Below are positions 24,976 to 33,523 of a stretch of 64,000 bases of DNA, piece after piece. The notes beneath the pieces were generated by a model. It was not told the origin of the DNA. It worked only from the letters and a program-made list of their open reading frames with translations, and did no database searches. Source of the DNA: a bacterium (GTDB lineage Bacteria; Patescibacteriota; Microgenomatia; UBA1406; GWC2-37-13); assembly GCA_021833625.1 (NCBI GenBank), contig JAKBEU010000001.1, positions 310,001 to 374,000 of the forward strand, given 5' to 3'. A program made the position numbers and the translations under genes. Each line of letters begins with the position of its first letter. The first letter of the stretch is position 1.

Positions 24976-27900
24976 ATGGGTAAAAAATACCGCCATCTTC
25001 TTCCCATTTTTATGTTTATTCTTCTTGAGGTTATTCTTTTTATCACCAATTATGTTCCCCATACCTATCTTGTCGGATGGGACAACGTGTTTTCGGAGCT
25101 TAATTTTAAGAATGCCTTCAAAATAAACCTCTTCTCCGTTTGGCAACAATACAGAGGACTAGGGGTGCAGGATGGGATGGCTCATGCGGCAAATCTCATT
25201 CACACCTGTATTGCCCTTTTGCTTTCGCTTTTTCTTCCACAAAATCTTATCCGCTATGTCTTCCACTTTTCAATGCACCTCCTTGGGATGGTAGGAATGT
25301 ACATCATCCTTCATAAAGAATTTAAAAAAAGTATATTCGTTTCCACCTTAGGAGGACTCTTCTATGGCCTTAATCTTGCGACAATCCAGATGTTTTTTGC
25401 TCCCCTTGAGGTGTTCTCCGTGCATTTTGCTGCTATTCCTTGTGGTATTCTTGCTTTACTCACCTTCTTTGAGAAGCCAAGCAAAAAAAGTGCTCTTATT
25501 CTTTTCCTTACCAACGTCCTTTTCTCTCCGCAGGGCTTCGTACCAACGGTTTTTATTGCCTATCTTATTGGTCTTTTTTGTTTTAGTACGTATGCTTTCT
25601 TTCGTCATTGGAACTGGAAAACTGCAAGAATAGTTTGTATCGCATTTGCAATAATTCTTTCGGCCAATGCATTCTGGCTTTTTCCCTTCATAAATGGAGC
25701 TATAACACAGGGAAACACGATAAAAAATACAAAAATAAACCAAATTTCTTCCGAAGAAATTTATCAGAAAAACATAAAAAGAGGAAATCTTACTGACGTT
25801 ATACTCCTCAAGGGATTTATGCTTGATACGGTCGAAAACAATCTCGGTGGAACCCCCACTTTCATTATGGAAGGGTGGAATAGACACTTCAGCAATGGAG
25901 GTGTGGCGGCCATTTCTTATTTTCTCGCCGCTTTAGCGCTCTTAGGGATGGGGGCTGTTGCACTGCGAAACAAAGACAAGCGGAGCTATGCGCCTCTCTT
26001 ACTTTTTATCAGTGCTTTTTTCTTTCTAGGAACCGATGTTCCCGGTATAGGTTTTTTAAACGAAATCATACGGAAATATATTCCCCTTTTTGGGGAAGCG
26101 TTTCGTTTTCCTTTCACGAAACTTGTGCTGATATTCGCTTTTGCCTATGGAATTTTGGTCGCTGAAGGAATTGAATTATTAGGAAGTTGGCTTACCAAAC
26201 AAATAAGGTCAGTGCTTTATCTTATTATCCTTGGTTTTATTCTTATATATTCTTTCCCTGCATTCTCGGGATTGTTCTTCTATCCTTCCATCCGTCTCCC
26301 CATTCCTCAAGATTATTTTGCAATAATTTCCTATTTCAAAAATGAACCTCCCAATGCGCGGATAATGACACTTCCCCAGTCAAGTTTTTGGAACTGGCTT
26401 TACTACAGATGGGGAGAGCGGGGCTCGGGATTTGCGTGGTACGGGATCGAACAACCAACTCTGGAGCGTCCGTTTGACCCATGGAGTAATTATAATGGGC
26501 AGTACTTCAATGAGGTTGTCTATGCGGTGCAAACTGAAAATAAGGGGCTCTTCCAAAATATTGTAAACAAATACGATATCAGCTACATCCTCATCGATGA
26601 CAATATATTACAGACGAGTAAAATACAACGGAAGGAAAAAATGGAAGAATTTATCGCTTCCATTTATCCTAATAGTCACCTTTTTAGGACGAGTTCCATC
26701 GATGTTTTTAAGTTAGATGAAAAGCCGTTTATTAAAAAAATCTCACCAATGACAGTCCAGGGTGTGGCTCCTTATGATTTTATCGATACGGTATACAGAG
26801 AAAATGGAGATTATGCCACCTCCCTGACTGAAGGAGTGTTTTACCCCTTTTCTTCCCTGTTTACTAATAAAACCCAGCCTGATATTTCAACCCAGGTCAC
26901 TCGTAACGACAACACTCTTGTTTTGAGAGATGAAATCAATCAGATGCGTGTGCCACAAAACGGCCAGGTTTTCGTTCAGTTCCCGTCCTTTGCAGAAAAT
27001 GAAAAATCCGTATTCGCTAAAATCATTACCCAAAAAGATACGCTCATCATCTCGCCAGTTATTTTCTCACTTAAGGTGGGCAATCAAATTATTTCCTATA
27101 CTCCGTTTAAACAGGAGACTATTGCAGCAAAAGGGATAAGCGAATGCGTACTTAACGATGCACCCATTGATTCAAAAAAAACCACATCTTTGACCATTGA
27201 TCTTCCTAACGTATTCCATTGTACCTACGGAGATGGATCTGAAAAGTCTCTGCAGTATTATCCACGGGTAAACCCCTCACTGTCCCAGCCAATTCAGCTT
27301 AAGGAGGGAGAGTATCACTTCGATCTTTCTTTTGAATACCCGCAATACCCCATTTTGGCCGAGGGGAAGGTACAGAGCGCAATTGACGAAAACATCAAGC
27401 AAACCTGCTCGGAAGAGCTTCGAAAAGGAGATAGCTCTCTAGTAAAAACAGAGGACGAAGTATCCATGCAATCAAGGGACAGCTCTTCTTGCTATGATTT
27501 GTTTCTTTCAAGCGCGTCTCAAAGACAAGGCCTTCTATTGTTTATTAACACAAAAAATACCTCCGGGTTATCACTTCGTTTTGTCGTCGATAATCCTCAG
27601 CAAAAAGTGAATATTATCGATACAAAACTTGATGGTGAAGAAGGAAAAAATGTAATTATTGTTCCACCAACATCTTCATATGTCTATTTTGGATATGGAA
27701 TACACTTTAGGAATATTTCACTTGACAATTCATTATCAAAAAATTCAATTCAGAATATAGATGCCGGAGCAATTCCCTATTCTTGGATAAAGGGCATTAA
27801 AATAGGAGCAACTAGTGCTCCTCCTATTGAACTCGGCACTGTTTCCTTTCGAGAGATAAACCCCTCGTACTACATTATTGACAATAATACAGCTAATACC

Positions 27901-28161
27901 GTTGTATTGTCCCAATCGTTCAATCAGGAATGGGGGGCATATTCGTTTGACACGTCGCCAAATGTATTCCAACAACTTCTCCCCTTCCTTTTTGGAAAGA
28001 GAATACAAGACCATGTGCTCGTAAATAATTGGGCAAATGGCTGGATTGTCAACGGACAAACAGATATTGTTATTGTGTTTCTCCCGCAGTATTTAGAATA
28101 TCTTGGATTTGGAGTTCTCCTTTTCTCGCTCGCTATAATTCTGCTCCGAAAAGAAAAATGA
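24976..28161 (+). CDS. Large YfhO-like GT-C membrane protein
   Basis: A 1061-aa protein. The N-terminal 480 residues hold about 12 TM segments and a first extracytoplasmic loop with GWDNVFSELNF (acidic, as in GT-C enzymes), and an EAFRFPFTKL segment like the RxPxRF region of YfhO and arabinofuranosyltransferase-type proteins. It is followed by an extracytoplasmic beta-rich region of about 550 residues and one last TM (about 1035-1055) with the tail LLRKEK. It likely transfers sugars from a lipid-linked donor to surface molecules. The start at 24976 follows TATACT (24964-24969) by 6 nt; the GTG at 24970 is less likely. Confidence 0.85.
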   Translation: MGKKYRHLLPIFMFILLEVILFITNYVPHTYLVGWDNVFSELNFKNAFKINLFSVWQQYRGLGVQDGMAHAANLIHTCIALLLSLFLPQNLIRYVFHFSMHLLGMVGMYIILHKEFKKSIFVSTLGGLFYGLNLATIQMFFAPLEVFSVHFAAIPCGILALLTFFEKPSKKSALILFLTNVLFSPQGFVPTVFIAYLIGLFCFSTYAFFRHWNWKTARIVCIAFAIILSANAFWLFPFINGAITQGNTIKNTKINQISSEEIYQKNIKRGNLTDVILLKGFMLDTVENNLGGTPTFIMEGWNRHFSNGGVAAISYFLAALALLGMGAVALRNKDKRSYAPLLLFISAFFFLGTDVPGIGFLNEIIRKYIPLFGEAFRFPFTKLVLIFAFAYGILVAEGIELLGSWLTKQIRSVLYLIILGFILIYSFPAFSGLFFYPSIRLPIPQDYFAIISYFKNEPPNARIMTLPQSSFWNWLYYRWGERGSGFAWYGIEQPTLERPFDPWSNYNGQYFNEVVYAVQTENKGLFQNIVNKYDISYILIDDNILQTSKIQRKEKMEEFIASIYPNSHLFRTSSIDVFKLDEKPFIKKISPMTVQGVAPYDFIDTVYRENGDYATSLTEGVFYPFSSLFTNKTQPDISTQVTRNDNTLVLRDEINQMRVPQNGQVFVQFPSFAENEKSVFAKIITQKDTLIISPVIFSLKVGNQIISYTPFKQETIAAKGISECVLNDAPIDSKKTTSLTIDLPNVFHCTYGDGSEKSLQYYPRVNPSLSQPIQLKEGEYHFDLSFEYPQYPILAEGKVQSAIDENIKQTCSEELRKGDSSLVKTEDEVSMQSRDSSSCYDLFLSSASQRQGLLLFINTKNTSGLSLRFVVDNPQQKVNIIDTKLDGEEGKNVIIVPPTSSYVYFGYGIHFRNISLDNSLSKNSIQNIDAGAIPYSWIKGIKIGATSAPPIELGTVSFREINPSYYIIDNNTANTVVLSQSFNQEWGAYSFDTSPNVFQQLLPFLFGKRIQDHVLVNNWANGWIVNGQTDIVIVFLPQYLEYLGFGVLLFSLAIILLRKEK

Positions 28162-28162
28162 G

Positions 28163-28206
28163 TCAGGGCCAGGGCGCGACCTTTAAGGTCGCGGGTTCAG
28201 GGCCAG
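28163..28206. repeat. Palindromic element copy 2 with flanking 10-bp direct repeats
   Basis: The 22-base palindromic element (28174-28195) identical to the copy in ychF lies 2 nt after the stop codon of the YfhO-like gene. It is bracketed by two copies of TCAGGGCCAG (28163-28172 and 28197-28206), which look like a target-site duplication or part of a longer mobile unit. Confidence 0.65.
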
Positions 28207-28421
28207 AAGGTTGTCTTTCCCTCTCTGCATAAATTCCTTCATTTATAGAGAAAGGGAAAGAGAGGGGTTGTGGAGAAGATGATTTTAATAGCGGTAGGGC
28301 TATGGCTGCAGAAGTGCACAGCCAAGCACAAGCTCTATATATCAGATCTCAACAACCCCTCAGTGGAGGACCGCGAAGCATGGAAAGCTTCGTATTCACA
28401 CTATCCTCCTTTCGGGTGTAT
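28207..28421. other. Structured convergent intergenic region
   Basis: No credible gene. A 19-position stem (16 paired) spans 28215-28233 and 28242-28260. Further pairs are AGGGGTTGT (about 28263) with ACAACCCCT (about 28351) and GAAGC/GCTTC (about 28374-28390). It probably forms the 3' ends of the two convergent genes. There is no T-tract on either strand. Confidence 0.5.
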
Positions 28422-28844
28422 CTACTGAGTGTTCGTTGGCGCTGTTGTCGGCGTTTTGGGGAGAGCACGATTCCACCAGATTCTCGCTTCCTGCTCGCAG
28501 GAGAACGAGAACTTGATGTTGGCAGCAACTTCCATGCCTTCGGTGGCGGCACTGCTTCCGGTGGGGAGATTGTCACTGTTCAATGAGAACAAAGTGCAAT
28601 TTCCCTCCACGTGAGTGGTCCACTTCAGGTCAGGATTTGAACCTCCAGGCAGAGTCACAACGACTTCCTGCTTCGCCAACACTTCTTCGGGAATGTACGT
28701 TTCCACCGTTTGTCCGTATCGCTTGGCAGACTGGAGTGAGTAGGGTCCGCCTGCACCACCACACGCCGTAAGCAGCATGCCAAATACGGCAATCAGACTC
28801 AGCACGACCAACAACTTCTTCGTGGTAAAACCTGTCTTTTTCAT
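28422..28844 (-). CDS. Small lipoprotein of unknown function
   Basis: A 140-aa protein with a signal peptide and a clean lipobox LLTACGG (Cys about 27), so it should be lipid-anchored outside the membrane. The mature part (about 113 residues, YSLQSAKRYGQTVETYIPEE..., with a Cys pair) is not recognised, and ends in a TPTTAPTNTQ tail. The start at 28844 has AAAGGA 9 nt upstream; 28862 is an alternative that would add six basic residues. Codon use is richer in C/G third positions than the neighbours, like the two-TM gene at 23029, and it too has a long structured leader. Confidence 0.8.
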   Translation of the reverse strand: MKKTGFTTKKLLVVLSLIAVFGMLLTACGGAGGPYSLQSAKRYGQTVETYIPEEVLAKQEVVVTLPGGSNPDLKWTTHVEGNCTLFSLNSDNLPTGSSAATEGMEVAANIKFSFSCEQEARIWWNRALPKTPTTAPTNTQ

Positions 28845-29189
28845 GATCCTTTTTCCTTTCATCGAAACCGATTTTTCTCATCTCTCAGGCACCCTTAGGG
28901 CACTTTACGCTGAGTTTGCCAGAGCTTTTTAGGCTCTGAACAGGGATTTGAGAAAATTCCCTTTTTTGCTTCACCACCTCTTTTCGTTTCATGTTCCGAA
29001 CTGATCCTACGTCCTGTCCTTAAACAACAATTTAAAGCCAAGACATAGGACCAATTCATACCAACGCAAGTAGTTAAAAATAACCCGAAATGTAAAAGAG
29101 CTTGTTATGACAGCATCATAAGCCGGCTTTTGGCATATTTTACTGTCTGACAACCGTCTATTTATACATATTTATTATGTATAGTTTAC
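28845..29189 (-). ncRNA. Long structured 5' leader of the lipoprotein gene (or small RNA)
   Basis: About 345 nt from the expected transcription start near 29189 to the coding start, without a real ORF. It has a 22-position stem at 29003-29052 (21 paired, four of them G-U, loop TTGTTG), plus TATACATA/TATGTATA (about 29164-29184), TTATGA/TCATAA (about 29104-29121) and CAGAGC/GCTCTG (about 28920-28939). The design is like that of the leader at 22645, but I see no long shared sequence. Confidence 0.65.
29003..29052 (-). other. 22-bp imperfect hairpin in leader
   Basis: On the minus strand the arm opening GGTCCTATGTC pairs with the arm closing GACGTAGGATC. Twenty-one of 22 positions pair, four of them G-U, around a 6-nt loop. 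Confidence 0.85.
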
Positions 29190-29195
29190 CTGTTC

Positions 29196-29224
29196 ATTAT
29201 ATCATACTATAGGCTTGAATTCAA
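29196..29224 (-). promoter_or_regulatory. Promoter of the lipoprotein unit (TTGAAT-17-TATAAT)
   Basis: Read on the minus strand, TTGAAT (29219-29224), a 17-nt spacer and TATAAT (29196-29201). Its -10 is 345-350 nt from the coding start. Confidence 0.8.
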
Positions 29225-29267
29225 GTTGATACCCCCTGCTCATTTTTTATGTATAATGAGAGTAATT

Positions 29268-31439
29268 ATGGTCAAAAAACTGGTTCATCTGCATATCCGT
29301 AATCCCAAAACGGATGAAACGCCCATTGAGGCTGCGACACAGATATTCTCCTCGGCGCTCCCCTATCCCTACCTTCCTCTCTGGAAAAGGTGGCTTCTTG
29401 TTCACCCGAAAACCTATGCATTCGAACTTTTTCTTATTAATCAGCTTATTTATTTTTATGCAACGGTTCCGGCAGAAAGCGAGACTCTCGTACACAGCGT
29501 GATTTCCTCCTCATTTCCTCAATCGAAAATCTCAAAAACGACTGATCCGATGGATATTATTTTTAAATCCAAGCACATTGCCTTCGGTCAGGTCGGTCTT
29601 ACCTCCTACCCCTACCTTCCCACGAAAACATACTTTGACTTTAAGGATGTCGATCCGCTCTCTGCAGTACTCGGATATATGGCCAAACAGCCGCCCACCA
29701 TCCGTATGGCAGTACAGATTATTATTACACCTCCCTATTTCCCATGGCAGGATCAGGGAGTGAAGGCGGCAGGACTGGGAGTATATGATGAAAACGCCCT
29801 CAAATATTCCATGAACCCGCAGAAAATGGCAATCATGAGAAAGGCAACGTTCCAGGGAGGAAAAGCAGCCATACGGCTTGTTGTCGGATCCAATCATGAC
29901 GGAATAGATCCGAGGCCCTACGTCAGTAACCTCGCGGGCACATTCGGAACATTTTCTCTCGGAGAAGGAAATCAGTTTGTATATCGACGGCCCTATTTTT
30001 TTAAAGATAGATTTGTCAAACGTATTAGACAACGAAAGATAAGTTACTTTGAATGCAAAAATCAAATACTTAATGCTCAGGAGCTCGCCTCAATGTGGCA
30101 TCCCCCAGGGATACTTCTTGCAGGACTAAAAAATATCAGTTGGGGGAAAACGCTTGTTGGAGAGCCCCCGGAGAACCTTCCTATCTCCGATAACAGCACT
30201 GACGAACAAAAGGCAAAGATTAATTTCTTTGCAAAAACTGAGTTCCGCAGCAAGCCCACTATTTTTGGCATTAAAGAAGAAGACAGACGAAAACACGTCT
30301 ACATAATCGGCAAAACGGGTGCCGGAAAGTCGACTCTGATTGCAAATATGGCAATTGACGATATTCGAAAAGACCGAGGCGTTGGCATTATTGACCCTCA
30401 CGGAGACCTCTGTGAAACGATTCTCAACTACATTCCCAAAAGGAGACTCAATGATGTCGTCTATCTTGAACCATTTGACACGGAACGTCCTTTTGCCTTA
30501 AATGTTCTTCAAATACACAATAAACAGCACAAGGACCTTATTTCATCAGGAATCGTTTCGATTTTCAGTAAACTCTACAAAGACAGCTGGGGCCCGAGAC
30601 TTGAATATATTCTAAGAAACGTCATTCTGACCCTTCTTGATATTCCCGGTGCAACGCTTCCCGACGTCCTTTCGCTTCTTGCACATGAAGATTACCGAAA
30701 AAAAGTAGTCAGCCAACTGGAGGATCCTGTGTTAAAAGGGTTCTGGGAAAAAGAATTTGCCAAAATGCCCGATAAATTGAGAGCTGAAGCCATTTCCCCT
30801 ATCCAAAACAAGGTGGGGCAGTTTGTTACCTCCCGCATGATCCGCAACATTGTCGGACGCGCACAGTCAACAATTAACCTTGAGGAAATAATGAACGGAA
30901 AAAAAATTCTTCTGCTTAATCTGTCCCAGGGAAAGTTAGGAGAAGACAATGCATCCCTACTGGGGGCCATGATTATCACGCAAATCCAGCTGGCCGCAAT
31001 GAACAGGGCGTTTATTAAAGAAACCGACAGAAAGGATTTTTTCCTTTATGTTGATGAGTTCCAAAACTTTGCGACGACATCATTTATAAAAATCCTCTCT
31101 GAGGCCCGGAAATACCGCCTCTCGCTTACTCTGACCAACCAGTATATTGAACAGTTGGAGGAAGAGATAGAACGGGCTATTTTTGGCAACGTTGGCACTC
31201 TTATGTCCTTTGTTGTGGGAGCGCGGGACGCTCATCTGCTGTCACTTGAATACGGGGAAATGTACACGGAAAATGACCTTGTGGCTCTTGGCAAATATGA
31301 ACTTGTCATGAAGCTCTCTATAGAGAATATGACATCTCTCCCCTTTCCGGCAACAACTCTCCCACTTCCTGCAATGAAGAATAACAATAGGGAGTCGATA
31401 ATACGCCTCTCAAAAGAAAAATACGGATATAAAGTCTAA
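29268..31439 (+). CDS. VirD4/TraM-recognition-like ATPase
   Basis: A 723-aa protein of the VirD4/TraG-like superfamily (DUF87/TraM-recognition type). The N-terminal 340 residues are an accessory domain. The motor domain begins with Walker A IGKTGAGKST at about 346-355, then GIIDPHGDLCE, and Walker B in FFLYVDEFQNFAT (about 594-606). Members couple DNA or protein substrates to a type IV secretion channel. No relaxase or channel gene was seen in the window, so its role here is unclear. The start at 29268 was chosen from the TATAAT at 29252-29257 (10 nt gap); upstream ATGs overlap or precede this box. Confidence 0.88.
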   Translation: MVKKLVHLHIRNPKTDETPIEAATQIFSSALPYPYLPLWKRWLLVHPKTYAFELFLINQLIYFYATVPAESETLVHSVISSSFPQSKISKTTDPMDIIFKSKHIAFGQVGLTSYPYLPTKTYFDFKDVDPLSAVLGYMAKQPPTIRMAVQIIITPPYFPWQDQGVKAAGLGVYDENALKYSMNPQKMAIMRKATFQGGKAAIRLVVGSNHDGIDPRPYVSNLAGTFGTFSLGEGNQFVYRRPYFFKDRFVKRIRQRKISYFECKNQILNAQELASMWHPPGILLAGLKNISWGKTLVGEPPENLPISDNSTDEQKAKINFFAKTEFRSKPTIFGIKEEDRRKHVYIIGKTGAGKSTLIANMAIDDIRKDRGVGIIDPHGDLCETILNYIPKRRLNDVVYLEPFDTERPFALNVLQIHNKQHKDLISSGIVSIFSKLYKDSWGPRLEYILRNVILTLLDIPGATLPDVLSLLAHEDYRKKVVSQLEDPVLKGFWEKEFAKMPDKLRAEAISPIQNKVGQFVTSRMIRNIVGRAQSTINLEEIMNGKKILLLNLSQGKLGEDNASLLGAMIITQIQLAAMNRAFIKETDRKDFFLYVDEFQNFATTSFIKILSEARKYRLSLTLTNQYIEQLEEEIERAIFGNVGTLMSFVVGARDAHLLSLEYGEMYTENDLVALGKYELVMKLSIENMTSLPFPATTLPLPAMKNNNRESIIRLSKEKYGYKV

Positions 31440-31441
31440 TC

Positions 31442-31879
31442 TTACGATTTTGACTTTGATTTTGGACTGAGTTTTTTCCACTCTTTTGCAAGTTCATTCT
31501 TCAATTTTTCCATTTCCTGTCCTTCATGCTTTGCTTCTTTCTTAATAATTTCGACGGTGTTTTTTGCCACTTTTTCAACCTTTTCTTTATCAAGCCCTGC
31601 AACTGTCTCTTTTACGTCGGCAAGCTCTTTTATAAACTCTTTTTTGGCTTTTTTATAGGTGGATGTTGCCTCTTCCGTCACCTCACCGAAGATTTCTTTT
31701 ACTTTTTCTTCAATGTCGCTGTCGGCAAGCAGTTTTTCCAGTTCCTTTATTTTTTTTGCGACCATCTCGCGATTCTCGCGTCCTGAAGTGGGGGAAAGAA
31801 AAAATGCGGCAAGTCCTCCAACAAGTGTTCCAAATAACAACCCCAGTCCGAATTTGTTTGATGTTTTTGAGTCTGACAT
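31442..31879 (-). CDS. YtxH-domain membrane protein
   Basis: A 145-aa protein with one TM segment (about 8-28; GLGLLFGTLVGGLAAFFLSPTSG is the YtxH/GasA hallmark) and a long charged helical tail (about 30-145) with Lys/Glu heptad-like repeats. YtxH proteins are general membrane-associated stress or envelope proteins of unknown biochemical role. Convergent with the VirD4-like gene, 2 nt apart. Confidence 0.87.
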   Translation of the reverse strand: MSDSKTSNKFGLGLLFGTLVGGLAAFFLSPTSGRENREMVAKKIKELEKLLADSDIEEKVKEIFGEVTEEATSTYKKAKKEFIKELADVKETVAGLDKEKVEKVAKNTVEIIKKEAKHEGQEMEKLKNELAKEWKKLSPKSKSKS

Positions 31880-31949
31880 ATAAAATCAGATATTAAATAA
31901 GTAACGCATTCACTATACCAGTTTCTATGGGCGGATTTCAATCCCTAAT

Positions 31950-32813
31950 TTATTGCATGTAGCTCGGGAGCGTGGGAGCCGGAGTTGCTGTAGGACCGGT
32001 TGTCGGTGTGGGAGTCGGAGAAGCGGTGGGACTAGGAGTTAGGGGGTTCCATGTGGGTGTTGGAGTAGGAGCAAGGGTGGGCGTAATGGAAAAACAAGAG
32101 CCGAGAGTCACCTTTCCGACACACCCTGATTTCATCCAATCAAGCGTGCTGCATGTCATTCCTATTTTTTGGCATATTTTAAGACAGTCCGTTTCACCGC
32201 AGACAAATGAAGTGAGAGTCGGAACCGCGTAAGGCGTTGCTGTGGCATAGGGCGCCAGTGTTGGGGTGGGAGTCAAAACAACCGTCATACGTTGAGTCGG
32301 AATGGCTCCTTGTGTCGGGGCAACTGTCGGGCTGACAATGGCTGCAGAAGGAGTTGCTATGGGAGTGGTTGCGGGACCGGTTGGGGTAATTCCCACTTTT
32401 GATTTGGTGGTAAATGTCCATGGGACTCCCCCATTATCGTATTTTGTATCTCCTATGCGGATCTGAAAATAATAAGAAGTGTTTCCGGTCAACAAAGTTA
32501 ATTCGACGGTGTGCGATTTATTTTTTGCTCCTTCTGGCGCAAATAAATTAAGCGAAGTCGGAGAAGATCCGTACTCGATTATTCCCTGTGTTTCCTGATC
32601 TGTTGTCCACGATACTTTTGCTCCATTTTCAGTCAGCCCATTAATGACGATGTCACGCGGGGCGGAGTCGGAGGCCCGTGTAAACACTCCCTGCACAAGC
32701 AAAAATCCTCCGGCAAGTACCAAAAGCCCTACGACAACACCCATCACTATGGTAAGGGTCTTTTTGCCCTTCAACGCACTCAGTTGGGGAAATTTTATTT
32801 CGGGCAATTTCAT
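31950..32813 (-). CDS. Membrane-anchored fibronectin-III-like surface protein with Thr/Pro tail
   Basis: A 287-aa protein with an N-terminal cytosolic stretch, a TM anchor (about 20-42), a fibronectin-III/purple-acid-phosphatase-like beta domain (about 55-140; VSWTTDQETQGIIEYG), a Thr/Pro-rich linker, a small Cys-rich motif with six Cys (about 203-245), and a second Thr/Pro-rich tail that may be a cell-wall spanner. The last gene of the cohesin-dockerin cluster, 3 nt after the upstream gene's stop. Confidence 0.83.
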   Translation of the reverse strand: MKLPEIKFPQLSALKGKKTLTIVMGVVVGLLVLAGGFLLVQGVFTRASDSAPRDIVINGLTENGAKVSWTTDQETQGIIEYGSSPTSLNLFAPEGAKNKSHTVELTLLTGNTSYYFQIRIGDTKYDNGGVPWTFTTKSKVGITPTGPATTPIATPSAAIVSPTVAPTQGAIPTQRMTVVLTPTPTLAPYATATPYAVPTLTSFVCGETDCLKICQKIGMTCSTLDWMKSGCVGKVTLGSCFSITPTLAPTPTPTWNPLTPSPTASPTPTPTTGPTATPAPTLPSYMQ

Positions 32814-32816
32814 ATA

Positions 32817-33503
32817 TTAAAGTATCATCAACTGTAATATAACACCGACAACGAGCAAGAATGCACCCATTCCCGCAATTTTTGGAAACTGGTCCATGAT
32901 ACCGGTTTGAGGAAGTGCGGTTGGTTGAACTGACGACTGATAAGGTGAGGTTATCGCGGCGGTTGGAACAGTTGTTGGGACAACGGGGCCTCCCGTCCCA
33001 ATGGTTACGACGGAGGTTCCGTTTTGGGTACAGACAATGATATTTGTTGGGTCAATCGCATTTTTTATTACCTTTGACGAATTGCTTGCGTCGGTACGAC
33101 AATCATACGCGAGTGTTGCCGTCCCGTCCTTCAGTGCTTTAAAAGTGATAACCGCAACGGTTCCGGACCCGGTTTTATAGCTGCCAGGGTCGGTGATAAG
33201 TCCGGCAACATAGGTCTTTCCCGCCGAGATATTACTCGTTACTGCGGGAAAAAAAGCAGCGGGAGAGGCTGTTTGCGCCTCAATAAGTGTCGGATCATAC
33301 GTAATCCACATATCCGTTGAAGTAATCTGATCGCTTTGCGCATCAACTATTGCCTGAAGCTGAAATGTTTGTCCGACACTCACCGATACTGTTGATTGAT
33401 CAAATTTAAGGAGTGCCGCTTGTGCCGAAGAAGAGAGGAAAAAAAGATAAATAGGCACACAAAAAAAGATACCAACAAGAAAATTACGCAGCGTATTCAT
33501 CAT
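32817..33503 (-). CDS. Cohesin-domain protein with LPQTG-type C-terminal signal
   Basis: A 228-aa secreted protein: signal peptide (about 1-29), cohesin domain (about 30-170; VSVSVGQTFQLQAIVDAQS, MWITYDPTLIEAQ and VAVITFKAL patterns), a Pro/Thr linker, then LPQTG (about 198-202) and a hydrophobic stretch to the last residue. The motif fits a sortase signal, but the basic tail is missing and no sortase gene was seen. It may act as the surface anchor to which dockerin proteins of the cluster bind. Confidence 0.85.
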   Translation of the reverse strand: MMNTLRNFLVGIFFCVPIYLFFLSSSAQAALLKFDQSTVSVSVGQTFQLQAIVDAQSDQITSTDMWITYDPTLIEAQTASPAAFFPAVTSNISAGKTYVAGLITDPGSYKTGSGTVAVITFKALKDGTATLAYDCRTDASNSSKVIKNAIDPTNIIVCTQNGTSVVTIGTGGPVVPTTVPTAAITSPYQSSVQPTALPQTGIMDQFPKIAGMGAFLLVVGVILQLMIL

Positions 33504-33523
33504 ATTTCATTATTCATTATTCT

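Noticed and set aside
28302-28586. Plus-strand ORF near the lipoprotein gene
   Set aside because: It overlaps the lipoprotein coding sequence and a hairpin-rich intergenic part and has no recognisable protein features.
29226-29267. Upstream start codons of the VirD4-like gene
   Set aside because: They overlap or precede the TATAAT box at 29252-29257.
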